From: Parahaliea mediterranea | Lineage (GTDB): Bacteria; Pseudomonadota; Gammaproteobacteria; Pseudomonadales; Halieaceae | Direction of reading: 5' to 3' | Assembly (NCBI RefSeq): GCF_003402235.1 | Contig: NZ_QEWO01000002.1 | Span: 372,001-436,000 of the forward strand | Length of the DNA: 64,000 nucleotides | Part shown: positions 8,976 through 17,838 of the stretch, piece by piece | Layout: each line of letters starts with the position of its first letter | How positions within the stretch are numbered: the stretch's first letter is position 1 | Notes under the pieces: generated by a model | What the model was told of the DNA's origin: nothing | Database searches by the model: none | The model's input: the letters and a program-made list of their open reading frames with translations, nothing else | Position numbers and translations under genes: made by a program

Positions 8976-10030
8976 ACTGGCTGCAAGCCCCCTGTCCGGC
9001 CCCCAGCGCCGCCCACCGTGACGCCGCCCTGGCCCACCAGGCCCAGCTCACCAAGCCCCCCGGTTCCCTCGGCCGGCTGGAGCGCATCGCGGTGGACTTT
9101 GCCGGCTGGCAGTCCACTCCCCTGCCCACGCTGGAGCGCATTGGCGTCAGGGTATTTGCCGCCGATCACGGCATCAGCCGCCGGGGCGTGTCGGCCTTCC
9201 CGCCGGAAGTGACTGCCCAGATGATTGCCAACTTCTGCCATGGCGGCGCCGCCATCAGCGTGCTCAGCCGGGCGCTGGGAGCGGACTTTGCCGTGGTCAA
9301 CCTCGGCACCTTTGAGCCAGTGCCCGAGCCAGTGCCCGCGGCCACCGGCCTGCACAACCTGCAGCTGGCCCCCGGCAGCGCCGATTTCAGCAGCGGCCCG
9401 GCCATGAGCGAGGCCCTGCTGGAAGCCTGCCTGGAGGCCGGCCGGCAGCAGGTGGATGCCCTGGACTGCGCGCTGTTTATCGCCGGCGACATGGGCATTG
9501 GCAATACCAGCAGCGCCGCTGCCCTGTGCGCCGCCCAACTGGGTTGGGACGCCCGCGCGGTAACCGGGCGCGGCACCGGCATCGACGCCGACACCCTCGC
9601 CCACAAGCGCCAGCTGATCGACGCCGCCCTGGCCCGCCACCAGCCGCGCCCGGATGCCCCCCTGCACAACCTGCGCTGCCTGGGCGGGCTGGAGATTGCC
9701 GCCATCTGCGGCGCCTACCTGCGCTGCGGCCAGCGCGGTATTCCGGTACTGGTGGACGGTTTTATCGCCACCGCCGCAGCCCTGCTGGCCAGTGCCATCA
9801 ACCCCGGTCTGCGCCCCTGGCTGCTGGCCGCCCACTGCTCCAACGAAAGCGCCCACGCCCGGGTGCTGGCAGCCATGGGCCTTGAGCCCCTGCTGGACCT
9901 GGGCATGCGCCTGGGTGAAGGCAGCGGCGCGGCGGTGGCCGTGCCGCTGTTGCAGTCGGCACTGGCGCTGCACCGGGAGATGGCCACCTTCAGCCAGGCC
10001 GCCATCAGCGCCGGCGTTGCGCCAACATGA
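8972..10030 (+). CDS. cobT: nicotinate-nucleotide--dimethylbenzimidazole phosphoribosyltransferase
   Basis: Makes alpha-ribazole phosphate from the lower-ligand base and nicotinate mononucleotide. 352 residues. Early KPPGSLGRLE, then FAADHGI(S), AISVLSRALGAD, GDMGIGNTSSAAAL, TGRGTGID and the C-terminal LGEGSGAAVAVPLL with the catalytic Glu. The start is ATG 8972 in the ATGA overlap with cobU; the open frame extends upstream but conservation begins here. It overlaps btuF by four bases. Confidence 0.95.
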   Translation: MNWLQAPCPAPSAAHRDAALAHQAQLTKPPGSLGRLERIAVDFAGWQSTPLPTLERIGVRVFAADHGISRRGVSAFPPEVTAQMIANFCHGGAAISVLSRALGADFAVVNLGTFEPVPEPVPAATGLHNLQLAPGSADFSSGPAMSEALLEACLEAGRQQVDALDCALFIAGDMGIGNTSSAAALCAAQLGWDARAVTGRGTGIDADTLAHKRQLIDAALARHQPRPDAPLHNLRCLGGLEIAAICGAYLRCGQRGIPVLVDGFIATAAALLASAINPGLRPWLLAAHCSNESAHARVLAAMGLEPLLDLGMRLGEGSGAAVAVPLLQSALALHREMATFSQAAISAGVAPT

Positions 10031-10947
10031 GGGTGCCATTGTTCGGTTTTGCGCTGAAGGCCGCGATGAAGGCCGCGCGAATGGCCGCGCTGATGACGGT
10101 GGCGGCGGCGCTGGCACTTGCCAGCCCGGCCCTGGTGGCGCTGGAGGCCATCGACGCCGCCGGGCGCACCGTGCGCCTGGACCAGCCCGCCCGGCGCATT
10201 GTGGCCCTGGCGCCCCATGTGGTGGAAAACGTGTTCAGCGCCGGCGCCGGTGATCGCCTGGTGGGCGCGGTCAGCTACAGCAACTTTCCCGAGGCCGCCC
10301 GCGACATTCCCCGGGTGGGCAGCTACCAGGCCTGGAGCCTGGAGAGCATCGTGGCGAAAAACCCGGACCTGGTGCTGATGTGGGGTTCGGGCAACAGCCT
10401 GGAGGGCCTGCCGGCGCTGGAGCAATTGGGCATTGCGGTGTACATCAGTGAACCCAAGCGGCTGGAAGACATTCCCGCGACCCTGCGCGACATCGGCCAG
10501 CTTGCCGGCACCGGCGAGGTGGCCGAAGCCAACGCCCGGGCCTTTGAACAGACACTGCAACAACTGCGCGCAGACTACGCAGCCGGCCCCGCCCGGCGGG
10601 TGTTCTACGAGGTGTGGAACCAGCCGCTGCAAACCCTGAACGGCGAGCACTACATCAGCGACGTGATCACCCTCTGCGGTGGCCAGAACATCTTTGCCGA
10701 CTCGCCCCACATCGCCCCCCGGGTGAGCGTGGAGGCGGTACTGGCCCGCGATCCCGACATTATCATTGCCAGCGGCATGGGCGACGCCCGCCCGGAATGG
10801 CTGGACGACTGGCGGGACTACCCCCACCTCACGGCGGTGCGCAACCAGGCCCTGTTCTTCGTGCACCCGGACTTGCTGCAGCGCCCAACCACCCGCCTGC
10901 TGGATGGCGCAAAAACCCTGTGTGAGCAGATCGCCAGCCAGCGCTAG
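10027..10947 (+). CDS. btuF: periplasmic cobalamin-binding protein BtuF
   Basis: Substrate-binding protein that hands corrinoids to BtuCD. 306 residues. An N-terminal signal peptide (hydrophobic ALMTVAAALALASPALVA) is followed by a class III binding-protein fold: RIVALAPHVVENVFSAGAGDRLVG, KNPDLVLMW, and the central long helix. Last gene of the operon; ATGA overlap with cobT. It converges with the M61-like gene with only 4 bases between the stop codons, and no hairpin fits there, so termination must lie inside the opposing gene or be Rho-dependent. Confidence 0.9.
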   Translation: MRVPLFGFALKAAMKAARMAALMTVAAALALASPALVALEAIDAAGRTVRLDQPARRIVALAPHVVENVFSAGAGDRLVGAVSYSNFPEAARDIPRVGSYQAWSLESIVAKNPDLVLMWGSGNSLEGLPALEQLGIAVYISEPKRLEDIPATLRDIGQLAGTGEVAEANARAFEQTLQQLRADYAAGPARRVFYEVWNQPLQTLNGEHYISDVITLCGGQNIFADSPHIAPRVSVEAVLARDPDIIIASGMGDARPEWLDDWRDYPHLTAVRNQALFFVHPDLLQRPTTRLLDGAKTLCEQIASQR

Positions 10948-10951
10948 CGAA

Positions 10952-12709
10952 TCACCCCCGGCGGCTGCACTGCCCCGCCACCGCGTCGGGGCGCATCTGC
11001 CACTGCCAGGCGTCCACTGTCTCCCCGCGCGGCAGGTAGCTGATGTCCAACACCGCATCGCCTCGCTGGACAGACAGGGTCAGGCGAGCATCCTGGCTGC
11101 CCTGGATGGCATCCTGCGGGACTGGCTTTAGGATAATGTCGCCCTCGCGCAGGCCCGCGGCCTGCGCAGCCGAACCGGCCACCAGCCCCCGCACGCGACG
11201 CACCGGCTCGGTCAGCACGGCCGGCTCAAAGCCCAGCTCGTAACGCTTCAACGGCACCTGGGTACGGGTAAAACAAGGGCCAAAGGCGCCCTCGCCGGGC
11301 AGGGGCGGCTCGCCGGCCAGCATCGCTTCAAAATCCTGCACCGCGGTCTCGCCCAGCTCTTTGCGCAGCAGGGTCGCCCAGTGCGCCGGCGTCAGGCGCT
11401 CGCCGGCGTCCATTGTCGCGCGCAGCGCCTTCACCAGATCGTCCAGGGAACGGGCGTTGGCCGATTGACGCCGCAGGGCCTCATCGACGGTCGCAAAATA
11501 AAGAAAGCCCCGGTCGTAGGGCAGGGTCCGGATACGGGTGTCGCGCCAGAACCCATCGGGCACCGCAGTGTTGGGAGCCCTCTGCATAAGGCTGGTGTAA
11601 TAGCGCGCGGCATGGAAATTCAAATCCTCCAGGTAGGCCTGCTCGCTCATCATGCCGGCGCGGAAGGGGAATTCCCGCTGGTAGAACACGGCCAGCCCCT
11701 CGTTGAACCAGCTCAGGGCCAGTTCGTCGCGCTGGTCGCCGCTGGCTGAAGCCAGGCGCGGCTGGTAGGTGTGGAACATCTCGTGGGACAGTGTCGAGCG
11801 CAGCTCCGGCAACTTGTCGGCGGTGCCTTCGCCGTAGGTGATGACAAACGAGTCGTGCATGCCGATGCCGCCACCGGCATTCACCGGGTTGTACCGCATC
11901 ATCACCCCATAGACGCTGCGCGGGGCCGAGAAAAAGCCGATGAACTGCTCACGCAGCTTTTGTGCCCACTGCATCAGGGCCCGGGCATCAAAGCCAGGCG
12001 CGCCCTGCCAGGCGGAGTAGAAGCCGTCTGCCCCCACGGAGGCGGGGTAAACCCCCAGCGCGCCGCCCATCACAAAGACATCGTCCAGCGCACTGACCGG
12101 CAGGGCGCCCGCAACCGGAGCATCCAGGCTGCTGACCCCGGTGGCACCGGGCGCCAGCTGGCTGAAATCCCACGCCAGCGACAGCCGGTACTCACCGCTT
12201 TCGGGGTGCAGCACAAACGTCGTCGCCCCGCCGGATACGGCCCCGGCTTCGCTGCGCAACTCCACCGGCGGTGCCACGCCAGCCACAGCGCGGGCGGCAT
12301 CGGCCGGCACCCGGTATTGAATATGGATGCCACCGCAGGTATCACGTTCGGAGAACCACTGCCGCACCGTGGCCGAACCACGCTCGATATCCCGGTGACG
12401 CACTGCCAATTCGCCGCAGTCATCGCTCAGGCGCAGCTGCTTGAGGGTCTTGGCCACGGTCGGCAGGTTGTAACTGTGGTGGCGAATTTCAACGAGCGTA
12501 TCCCCCGCCGGGCGCTGCGGCCCCGACAGCACCTGCACAACATCCAACTGGGCAATGCGCTGTTCGCCGGGGGCGGGAATGGGCACCAGGGTGGTCGCCA
12601 GGGCGGGAATCGCCACCTTCGCCAGTGCCGCCCCGGCCTGCAGGGAGAGCACGCCAAGCGCGCAAAACAAGGGGCCTAGCAGTATCCGGCGCTGTGCGGT
12701 GGGGAACAT
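10952..12709 (-). CDS. exported M61-like zinc metallopeptidase with C-terminal PDZ domain
   Basis: 585 residues from ATG 12709, chosen because AGGAGA lies 8 bases upstream; an upstream in-frame ATG at 12748 lacks this. Signal peptide ending near AGAALA. The zinc site is HEMFH (about residues 309-313), with third ligand Glu in WFNEGLAVFYQ about 24 residues on: the gluzincin arrangement of glycyl aminopeptidase-like M61 enzymes. A PDZ-like segment near the C-terminus contains RGLVAGSAAQAAGLREGDIIL. Substrate unknown; periplasmic peptide processing is the likely role. It diverges from the Tat-exported PLP enzyme gene across 163 AT-richer bases. Confidence 0.8.
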   Translation of the reverse strand: MFPTAQRRILLGPLFCALGVLSLQAGAALAKVAIPALATTLVPIPAPGEQRIAQLDVVQVLSGPQRPAGDTLVEIRHHSYNLPTVAKTLKQLRLSDDCGELAVRHRDIERGSATVRQWFSERDTCGGIHIQYRVPADAARAVAGVAPPVELRSEAGAVSGGATTFVLHPESGEYRLSLAWDFSQLAPGATGVSSLDAPVAGALPVSALDDVFVMGGALGVYPASVGADGFYSAWQGAPGFDARALMQWAQKLREQFIGFFSAPRSVYGVMMRYNPVNAGGGIGMHDSFVITYGEGTADKLPELRSTLSHEMFHTYQPRLASASGDQRDELALSWFNEGLAVFYQREFPFRAGMMSEQAYLEDLNFHAARYYTSLMQRAPNTAVPDGFWRDTRIRTLPYDRGFLYFATVDEALRRQSANARSLDDLVKALRATMDAGERLTPAHWATLLRKELGETAVQDFEAMLAGEPPLPGEGAFGPCFTRTQVPLKRYELGFEPAVLTEPVRRVRGLVAGSAAQAAGLREGDIILKPVPQDAIQGSQDARLTLSVQRGDAVLDISYLPRGETVDAWQWQMRPDAVAGQCSRRG

Positions 12710-12872
12710 CGGGGTTTCTCCTGGCGGGTGGGCGGTCAGTCTAAACAAAAAGGCAGACAGGTATCTACTTTATGTGTATGTTCTAAACAGTTTTTTAAAC
12801 TCATGCCTTTTGTGTACCTTGCCGATAGCCGGGCAGCATGCAGGTAGAAAACCAACAGGAGAGCGCAGCGCG

Positions 12873-14174
12873 ATGAGCCACGCCGACAAGCCAGACACCC
12901 GCCAGCCACCGTCGCTGCCGCCCCTGTCGCGGCGAACCTTCTCGTCCGCTCTGCTGGCGCTGCCGCTGGGCGGCGCGCTAGGCCTGCCAGCGGCCCGTGC
13001 CGGCGATACCCCGCGCGGCGGCCTCAATGGCAGCAGGGGCGATTTCGACCTGGCCGGTGTCTGTCTCAATGGCGCCTCCATGCACCCGGTCTGTCGCGAC
13101 GCGGCGCGGGCCATGGCGCGCTATGTGCAGCAGCGGGCAGGCATGGCGCCCCAACCGCCGGTTGCGCTGGGCGCCAATCGCGACAAGGCCCTGCAGGAGT
13201 TTGCCCTGCTGTGCAACGCGGCCCCGGATGAGCTGGCCTGGGTGCCAACCACCACGGCCGGCGAAAACCTGGTGGTGGCCGGGCTCGGCCTGCCCAACAC
13301 CCGCCAGCGGGTAGTGAGCGACGAATACCACTTTGAAGGCTCGCTATACCTGTACAGCGAACTGGCCCGGCGCGGGCTGGATTTTCATCTGGTGCGGGCG
13401 CGCGACCAGCGCATCAATCTCAATGACCTTGAACAGGCGATTACCCCCGGCACCCGGCTGGTGGCTGTGACGCTGGTTTCCAATGTTTATGGCTTTCAGC
13501 ACGATCTCAAGGCAGTGTGCGACATCGCCCACGCACGGGGGGCGCTGGTTTACGCCGATGTTATCCAGGCCGCGGGGGCCAGCCCCCTCGACCTGCGCTC
13601 AAGCGGCGTGGACTTTGCCGCCTGCGCCACCTACAAATGGTTGATGGGGGATTTTGGCGCCGCCTACCTGTACGCGCGGCGCGACAGCCAGCATCACCTG
13701 CAGCCGACCCAGTGGGGCTATCGCTCGGGCAGCCTGGCCGCGCATTTCGACCAGCCGCCAGGTGGTCGCCAGCCGCTGCTGGAGTCGCGCCCCAACGAGG
13801 GCCTGGCCGGTATTGTCGGCACCGGCACCATTAGCCACTCGGCACGCACTGCCCTGGCCCACTCCCTACCCTACCTGCGGGCACTGGGCCCGCAGGCGAT
13901 TGAAGACTGGCGCCAGCCACTGCTGGCGCGACTGCGGGAGCGCATACCGGCCATGGGGTTCAAGCCCCTGACACCCGCCGACAGCCGCTCGGCCATTATC
14001 GCCTTTGGCCGGAAGCAACTTGCGGCGCAGCTGCAGGCGCCGCTGGAGCAGGCCGGCATTGACGTGTCGGTCTATCCCGATCACCTGCGCATTTCGCCAT
14101 CCTTCTTCAACGACATGGATGACATCGATCACCTGCTGGCGGTGATCGGTGCGGCACTGGGCCGCACGCGCTAG
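12873..14174 (+). CDS. Tat-exported class V aminotransferase-fold PLP enzyme
   Basis: 433 residues from ATG 12873 (aggaga 8-15 bases upstream). The N-terminus reads LSRRTFSSALLALPLGGALG followed by LPAARA: a twin-arginine signal (Arg20-Arg21) with a signal-peptidase site. The rest is a class V fold: TTTAGENLVVAGLGL, VYADVIQAAG (Asp229, PLP nitrogen partner) and CATYKWLMGDFGAAYLY with the probable Schiff-base Lys255. Closest in style to isopenicillin-N-epimerase/cysteine-desulfurase-like proteins; the substrate cannot be read. A PLP enzyme must fold with its cofactor in the cytoplasm before Tat export, so a periplasmic site is inferred. It converges with the amidohydrolase gene. Confidence 0.8.
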   Translation: MSHADKPDTRQPPSLPPLSRRTFSSALLALPLGGALGLPAARAGDTPRGGLNGSRGDFDLAGVCLNGASMHPVCRDAARAMARYVQQRAGMAPQPPVALGANRDKALQEFALLCNAAPDELAWVPTTTAGENLVVAGLGLPNTRQRVVSDEYHFEGSLYLYSELARRGLDFHLVRARDQRINLNDLEQAITPGTRLVAVTLVSNVYGFQHDLKAVCDIAHARGALVYADVIQAAGASPLDLRSSGVDFAACATYKWLMGDFGAAYLYARRDSQHHLQPTQWGYRSGSLAAHFDQPPGGRQPLLESRPNEGLAGIVGTGTISHSARTALAHSLPYLRALGPQAIEDWRQPLLARLRERIPAMGFKPLTPADSRSAIIAFGRKQLAAQLQAPLEQAGIDVSVYPDHLRISPSFFNDMDDIDHLLAVIGAALGRTR

Positions 14175-14183
14175 CGCTGCCCT

Positions 14184-16226
14184 TTAGCGCCCACCCCGGC
14201 GCTCGATGACCGGCGCGCTGGCAAAGGGCCTGATGCCGAGCTCGGTGTAGATCTCGGCCGGCAGATACAGGCTGCCGCCCCGGATCACCAGTCGCGGCCG
14301 CTTGATGGCCTTGATGTCGTCGGTGGGATCATCGGCAAGCAGCACCAGGTCGGCCAGTTTGCCCACCTCCACGCTGCCAACCTCGCCATCGGTGCCCAGG
14401 TGCCGGGCGGCGTTCAGGGTCGCCATGGCCAGCACTTCTGCAGCCGGGATACCTGCCCGGGTGTACAGCTCAAGCTCCCGTTGCAGGGTAAAACCGGTAG
14501 TGTCGTCGGTGCCTGGCAGCAGGGTGATGCCCGCGTCGTAAAGCAGGTGCAGGCAATCCAGAATGCGCTGGAAGGCCTGGCCGTAACGCGCATCCTGCTC
14601 GGCCGACGCCAGCGGCACGTAGGTGCGCTTGCGATAGCGCTGGTAGCCGATTGGCATGTGGCCGATAAAGTCCCTGTCCGCCTCGATCACAGTACCCGCC
14701 CGGCTCATCATCAGCCGCTCCAGGATGACCGCCGTGGTGTCCATCGCCACGCCGTTGTCCTGCATCAGCCCGAGGGTGGCTGTTACCGGTGGCGAGGCAA
14801 GATCGAGCTCAGCCGCGCGCTGCATGGCCGTCAGCCGCAGCGGGGTGCGGGTGTCCTCGCCCTCCTGCAGCAGCCAGCCGAGCATCAGCTGGTTGATATG
14901 GGCAATTTCGTCATAGCCATCGCGGATGCTCCGGTCCGGCGAGCCGAATGCCGGGATGTGGCCGGTCACGCGCAGGCCGCGCTGGTGGGCCCTGGCCGCC
15001 ACTGCCTGTACCCAGTCGGGGTTGATGGAGTTGTACAGTTTGATCTGGAAGAAGCCACGGTCGGCATACCAGTCTACCGCCGCCAGCGCCTCGGCTTCGG
15101 ACCTGGCGAGAATACCGTTCTGCGCGGCGTAGGGGCTCTCGCCTTCGATAAAGCCAGCCCGGGTGATGCGCGGCCCGGCAATCTCGCCGGCCCCGATCTG
15201 CGCCATCAGCGCCGCCAGCTGGGCGTTGTCGTTGCCCATGTCGCGGGTGGAGGTGACACCCGCGGCCAGGTAGTAAAGGCCGGAACGTCCGGTGCTGTGG
15301 GAGTGCATGTCGTGCAGGCCGGGCAACAGCACGCCGCCCTCCCCGGCAACCACCACCCGCGCGGCACCCTCAGACACCGCGGCTGGCTCGTAGGGCCGGA
15401 TGCCGGCAATACGGTTGCCCACAATGCGCACAGTGCTCGGCGCGCCAGTGTGCCCGGTGAGCGGGTCAAACACGCGGACATTTTCAATGTCCACCGGCAC
15501 GTCATAGCGGTGGGCCAGCTGTCGCTGCAGGGCGGTGAGCTGTGCCGCGGCCACCGCATCGGCGGCGGCCTTCACGCCATCGTGGATATCCCGGTAGGCC
15601 TCCAGCAGGGCGATGCTGCCATCGTCCACCATGGCCACCGCCTGCTGGCTGGCGTCGAGAAACACAAAGCCGGGGTCCAGCTGCGCGCCGATCACCTGGT
15701 AGGGCGTCAGGCTAAGGGGCTTGCCCTGGTGCTGCACCTGTACCGGCTCGAAACGTTTGAGCTGCACACGACCTTCGGGCAGCACATCGCTGTGGCCGCC
15801 CGCCACCGACAGCAGGTAATCCACAAAAAACACGCTGCTCCAGGGGCTGCTATCGTTAACGATATAGGGCAGTGGCGATGCCACCCGGCGCTCGCCGCTA
15901 TCCGCCTGAGACTGCCAGCGCGCCACACCGTCGGCGTAGATGAAGGATTCGCTGACTTCGCCCCCCATCAGGGAGGTGCCCTCTACCTGCCAGGACACCG
16001 GCAGGCCCTGCCCATCCAGCACCACCTGCTCGTGGTGCTTGGGGCCGCGCCCGTTCTGGTCGACGTAGTAGTCGATATCGATCGTCGAGCCCTGCCGCTG
16101 GGCGCTCACGTGGCCAACCACCCCGCTGTTCTGAAACAGCTCCCAGCGCGCCGATTGCGCCATTGCCGCCGCGCTGCTGAGCATCAGGCCAAGGGCCATC
16201 AACTGTGTTACATACCGTCTCTGCAT
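14184..16226 (-). CDS. exported amidohydrolase with long N-terminal domain
   Basis: 680 residues from ATG 16226 (GGAG about 12 bases upstream). Signal peptide MQRRYVTQLMALGLMLSSAAAMA. Residues ~25-240 form a beta-rich region of unknown type (WELFQNSGVVGH ..., SESFIYADGVARW). The amidohydrolase domain follows: PGLHDMHSHS (metal-binding HxH at about 308-310), FFQIKLYNS with the carboxylated-Lys candidate, VTGHIPAF, DEIAHINQ and LLPGTDDTTG; the C-terminal segment GSVEVGKLADLVLL is the usual beta-sandwich. A periplasmic peptidase/dipeptidase or ring-opening hydrolase is likely; the substrate is unknown. Promoter region 16227-16432 is AT-rich. Confidence 0.8.
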   Translation of the reverse strand: MQRRYVTQLMALGLMLSSAAAMAQSARWELFQNSGVVGHVSAQRQGSTIDIDYYVDQNGRGPKHHEQVVLDGQGLPVSWQVEGTSLMGGEVSESFIYADGVARWQSQADSGERRVASPLPYIVNDSSPWSSVFFVDYLLSVAGGHSDVLPEGRVQLKRFEPVQVQHQGKPLSLTPYQVIGAQLDPGFVFLDASQQAVAMVDDGSIALLEAYRDIHDGVKAAADAVAAAQLTALQRQLAHRYDVPVDIENVRVFDPLTGHTGAPSTVRIVGNRIAGIRPYEPAAVSEGAARVVVAGEGGVLLPGLHDMHSHSTGRSGLYYLAAGVTSTRDMGNDNAQLAALMAQIGAGEIAGPRITRAGFIEGESPYAAQNGILARSEAEALAAVDWYADRGFFQIKLYNSINPDWVQAVAARAHQRGLRVTGHIPAFGSPDRSIRDGYDEIAHINQLMLGWLLQEGEDTRTPLRLTAMQRAAELDLASPPVTATLGLMQDNGVAMDTTAVILERLMMSRAGTVIEADRDFIGHMPIGYQRYRKRTYVPLASAEQDARYGQAFQRILDCLHLLYDAGITLLPGTDDTTGFTLQRELELYTRAGIPAAEVLAMATLNAARHLGTDGEVGSVEVGKLADLVLLADDPTDDIKAIKRPRLVIRGGSLYLPAEIYTELGIRPFASAPVIERRGGR

Positions 16227-16432
16227 GGGTGTTCGAATCTCCGGGGCGATTATCGGCTGGCAGCGCGCTGCGGTCCCGGCGGACGCTACTACACATTTTG
16301 TTGAATTAAAATACAATTAGTTGATTATAGCGGTTGTAGCCAGTGCCGGCTCACCAACAGGGCAACAGTTTCTGTTAGCATTCAACGTCAGGTTGACGCC
16401 CGCCTCAGCCGGCGCGCGCACCGTTTCGCACA

Positions 16433-17236
16433 ATGCCCAAGGGGAATATTTTGGCCGCCAAACCCTCTAGTACCCGCAAGACCGCATCCCGCAACAAAGC
16501 GGCCACCGCCAGCAAGCGCCGCGGCGACGGTGTGGCCCCACTTGCCGGCGAGCAGTTAAACCGCCTGCTGTCGGGGGTTGCCGAAGCCCTCAGCCACATT
16601 GTGGATACCCAGACCGAAGTGGTGGTTCACGACCTGCGGCAGCCAGAGCAGTCCATTGTCGCCATCGTCAACGGCCACGTCAGCAACCGGCACAAGGGCC
16701 AGTCGGTGCTGTCGGTGCCCGAGGAAGACGCCGCCTTCGCCAGAATGCTGGATCGGGATGTGCGCAAGACAGCCAATGCCGTGGAGGTCACCGGCAACTA
16801 CACCACCCACACTCGCAGCGGCAAGAGCCTGCGCTCTTCCTCGGTGGTACTGTACGACGATCAGGGCGCCCCGCTTGCCGCCCTGTGCCTGAACCGCGAC
16901 CTGGGCGCAGCCGAGCTGTTGCTGGAAACCCTCAAGGCCCATGTGTTTCCAAGCGCCGATGCCAGTGCGCCCAACGCGGACGGCAATACCGAGGGCAACG
17001 GCGAAATGACCATGGAGGAACTGGTCAGCGACATCATTGAACGGGCCCTGGCCAGCACCGGGGGCGTGGGCGTTGAGCGCATGACCAAGCAGGAGAAAAT
17101 GCAGGTGGTTAGCCAGATGCACCGCCGCGGCCTGTTCCTGATACGCGGTTCGGTGGAGCGCGCCGCCACCAGCCTCGGCATCACCAAGTTCACCATCTAC
17201 AACTATCTGGACGAACTGGGCATCTCACGCAACTGA
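16433..17236 (+). CDS. YheO/DauR-type PAS-domain transcriptional regulator
   Basis: 267 residues. A basic, flexible N-terminus is followed by a YheO-like PAS domain (HIVDTQTEVVVHDL, SIVAIVNGHVSNR, NYTTHTRSGKSLRSSSVVLYDD) and a C-terminal helix-turn-helix (RGSVERAATSLGITKFTIYNYLDEL). The family includes DauR, the D-arginine utilisation repressor; here the effector is unknown. ATG at 16433 lacks a clear ribosome site, whereas a TTG at 16451 is preceded by aagggga, so the true start may be 18 bases later. Genes on both sides (amidohydrolase, Rid protein, TonB receptor) are the probable targets. Confidence 0.85.
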   Translation: MPKGNILAAKPSSTRKTASRNKAATASKRRGDGVAPLAGEQLNRLLSGVAEALSHIVDTQTEVVVHDLRQPEQSIVAIVNGHVSNRHKGQSVLSVPEEDAAFARMLDRDVRKTANAVEVTGNYTTHTRSGKSLRSSSVVLYDDQGAPLAALCLNRDLGAAELLLETLKAHVFPSADASAPNADGNTEGNGEMTMEELVSDIIERALASTGGVGVERMTKQEKMQVVSQMHRRGLFLIRGSVERAATSLGITKFTIYNYLDELGISRN

Positions 17237-17254
17237 GCTGCAACAACGCCCGGC

Positions 17255-17292
17255 GACTCGCAACCTGCCGGCAAAGGGGGCAGGTGCGAATC
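17255..17292. terminator. imperfect hairpin between convergent genes
   Basis: Inverted repeat gactcgcaacctgcc / ggcaggtgcgaatc with one bulge, between the regulator stop (17236) and the Rid gene stop (17308). No T-run on either side, so factor-independent action is uncertain; it could protect both 3' ends. Confidence 0.4.
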
Positions 17293-17307
17293 ACCAGGCG
17301 TTCGGCG

Positions 17308-17838
17308 CTAAGAGCGCAGTAGCACCTCGGCTTCGATCTCCACCGCAACGCCAGCGCCGAAGGGCAGCTCCGCCATGCCCACCGCAGAGCGCGCGTGAGC
17401 GCCGCATTCGTCGCCGAACACGGTCAGCACCAGGTCGGAAAATCCGTTAATCACCCCCGGCTGCTGCACAAAACCCGGGGCGGAATTGACCATGCCAAAC
17501 ACCCGCCCCCAGCCGGCGATGCGATCCAGCGAGCCCAGTTCGCGGCGCAGGCTGCCAAGCATGGACAGGGCCACCAGGCGCGCCAGTTGATAACCCTCAT
17601 CGGGCGTTACGTCGCGCCCCACCTTACCGAAAGGCCCGGCCAGGGTGCCGTCCATGTTCTGCGGGCCGTGGCCCGACACAAAGGCCCTATCGCCGCGCAC
17701 GTTGACCATTCTGAAGGGCAGCCGCACACCCGCCGGTACCGCCAGCGGCGCGGGCAGTTGCAGCCCCAGGTCCGCCAGCCTCTGATCAATTGAACTCAAA
17801 CCCGCCTCTCCCGATTCAGCGGCGGGCCCCGCTCGCAC
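17308..17838 (-). CDS. RidA/YjgF family protein
   Basis: 176 residues. Rid fold signatures: FVSGHGPQNMDGTL, GQ-like strand and helix LARLVALSMLGSL, RVFGMVNSAPGFVQQPGVINGFSDLVLTVFGDE, and ARSAVGMAELPFGAGVAVEIEAEV. Many Rid proteins hydrolyse reactive imines or enamines released by PLP enzymes; whether the usual catalytic Arg is present cannot be settled by eye. Its neighbour is a YheO/DauR-type regulator, a combination seen in amino-acid degradation loci. The start could be a few codons further in. Confidence 0.82.
   Translation of the reverse strand: MRAGPAAESGEAGLSSIDQRLADLGLQLPAPLAVPAGVRLPFRMVNVRGDRAFVSGHGPQNMDGTLAGPFGKVGRDVTPDEGYQLARLVALSMLGSLRRELGSLDRIAGWGRVFGMVNSAPGFVQQPGVINGFSDLVLTVFGDECGAHARSAVGMAELPFGAGVAVEIEAEVLLRS

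Noticed and set aside
16433-17236. The YheO-type regulator as a true D-arginine repressor linked to the arginine operon
   Set aside because: The arginine-type operon lies 16 kb away with its own LysR gene; no D-arginine dehydrogenase gene is adjacent.
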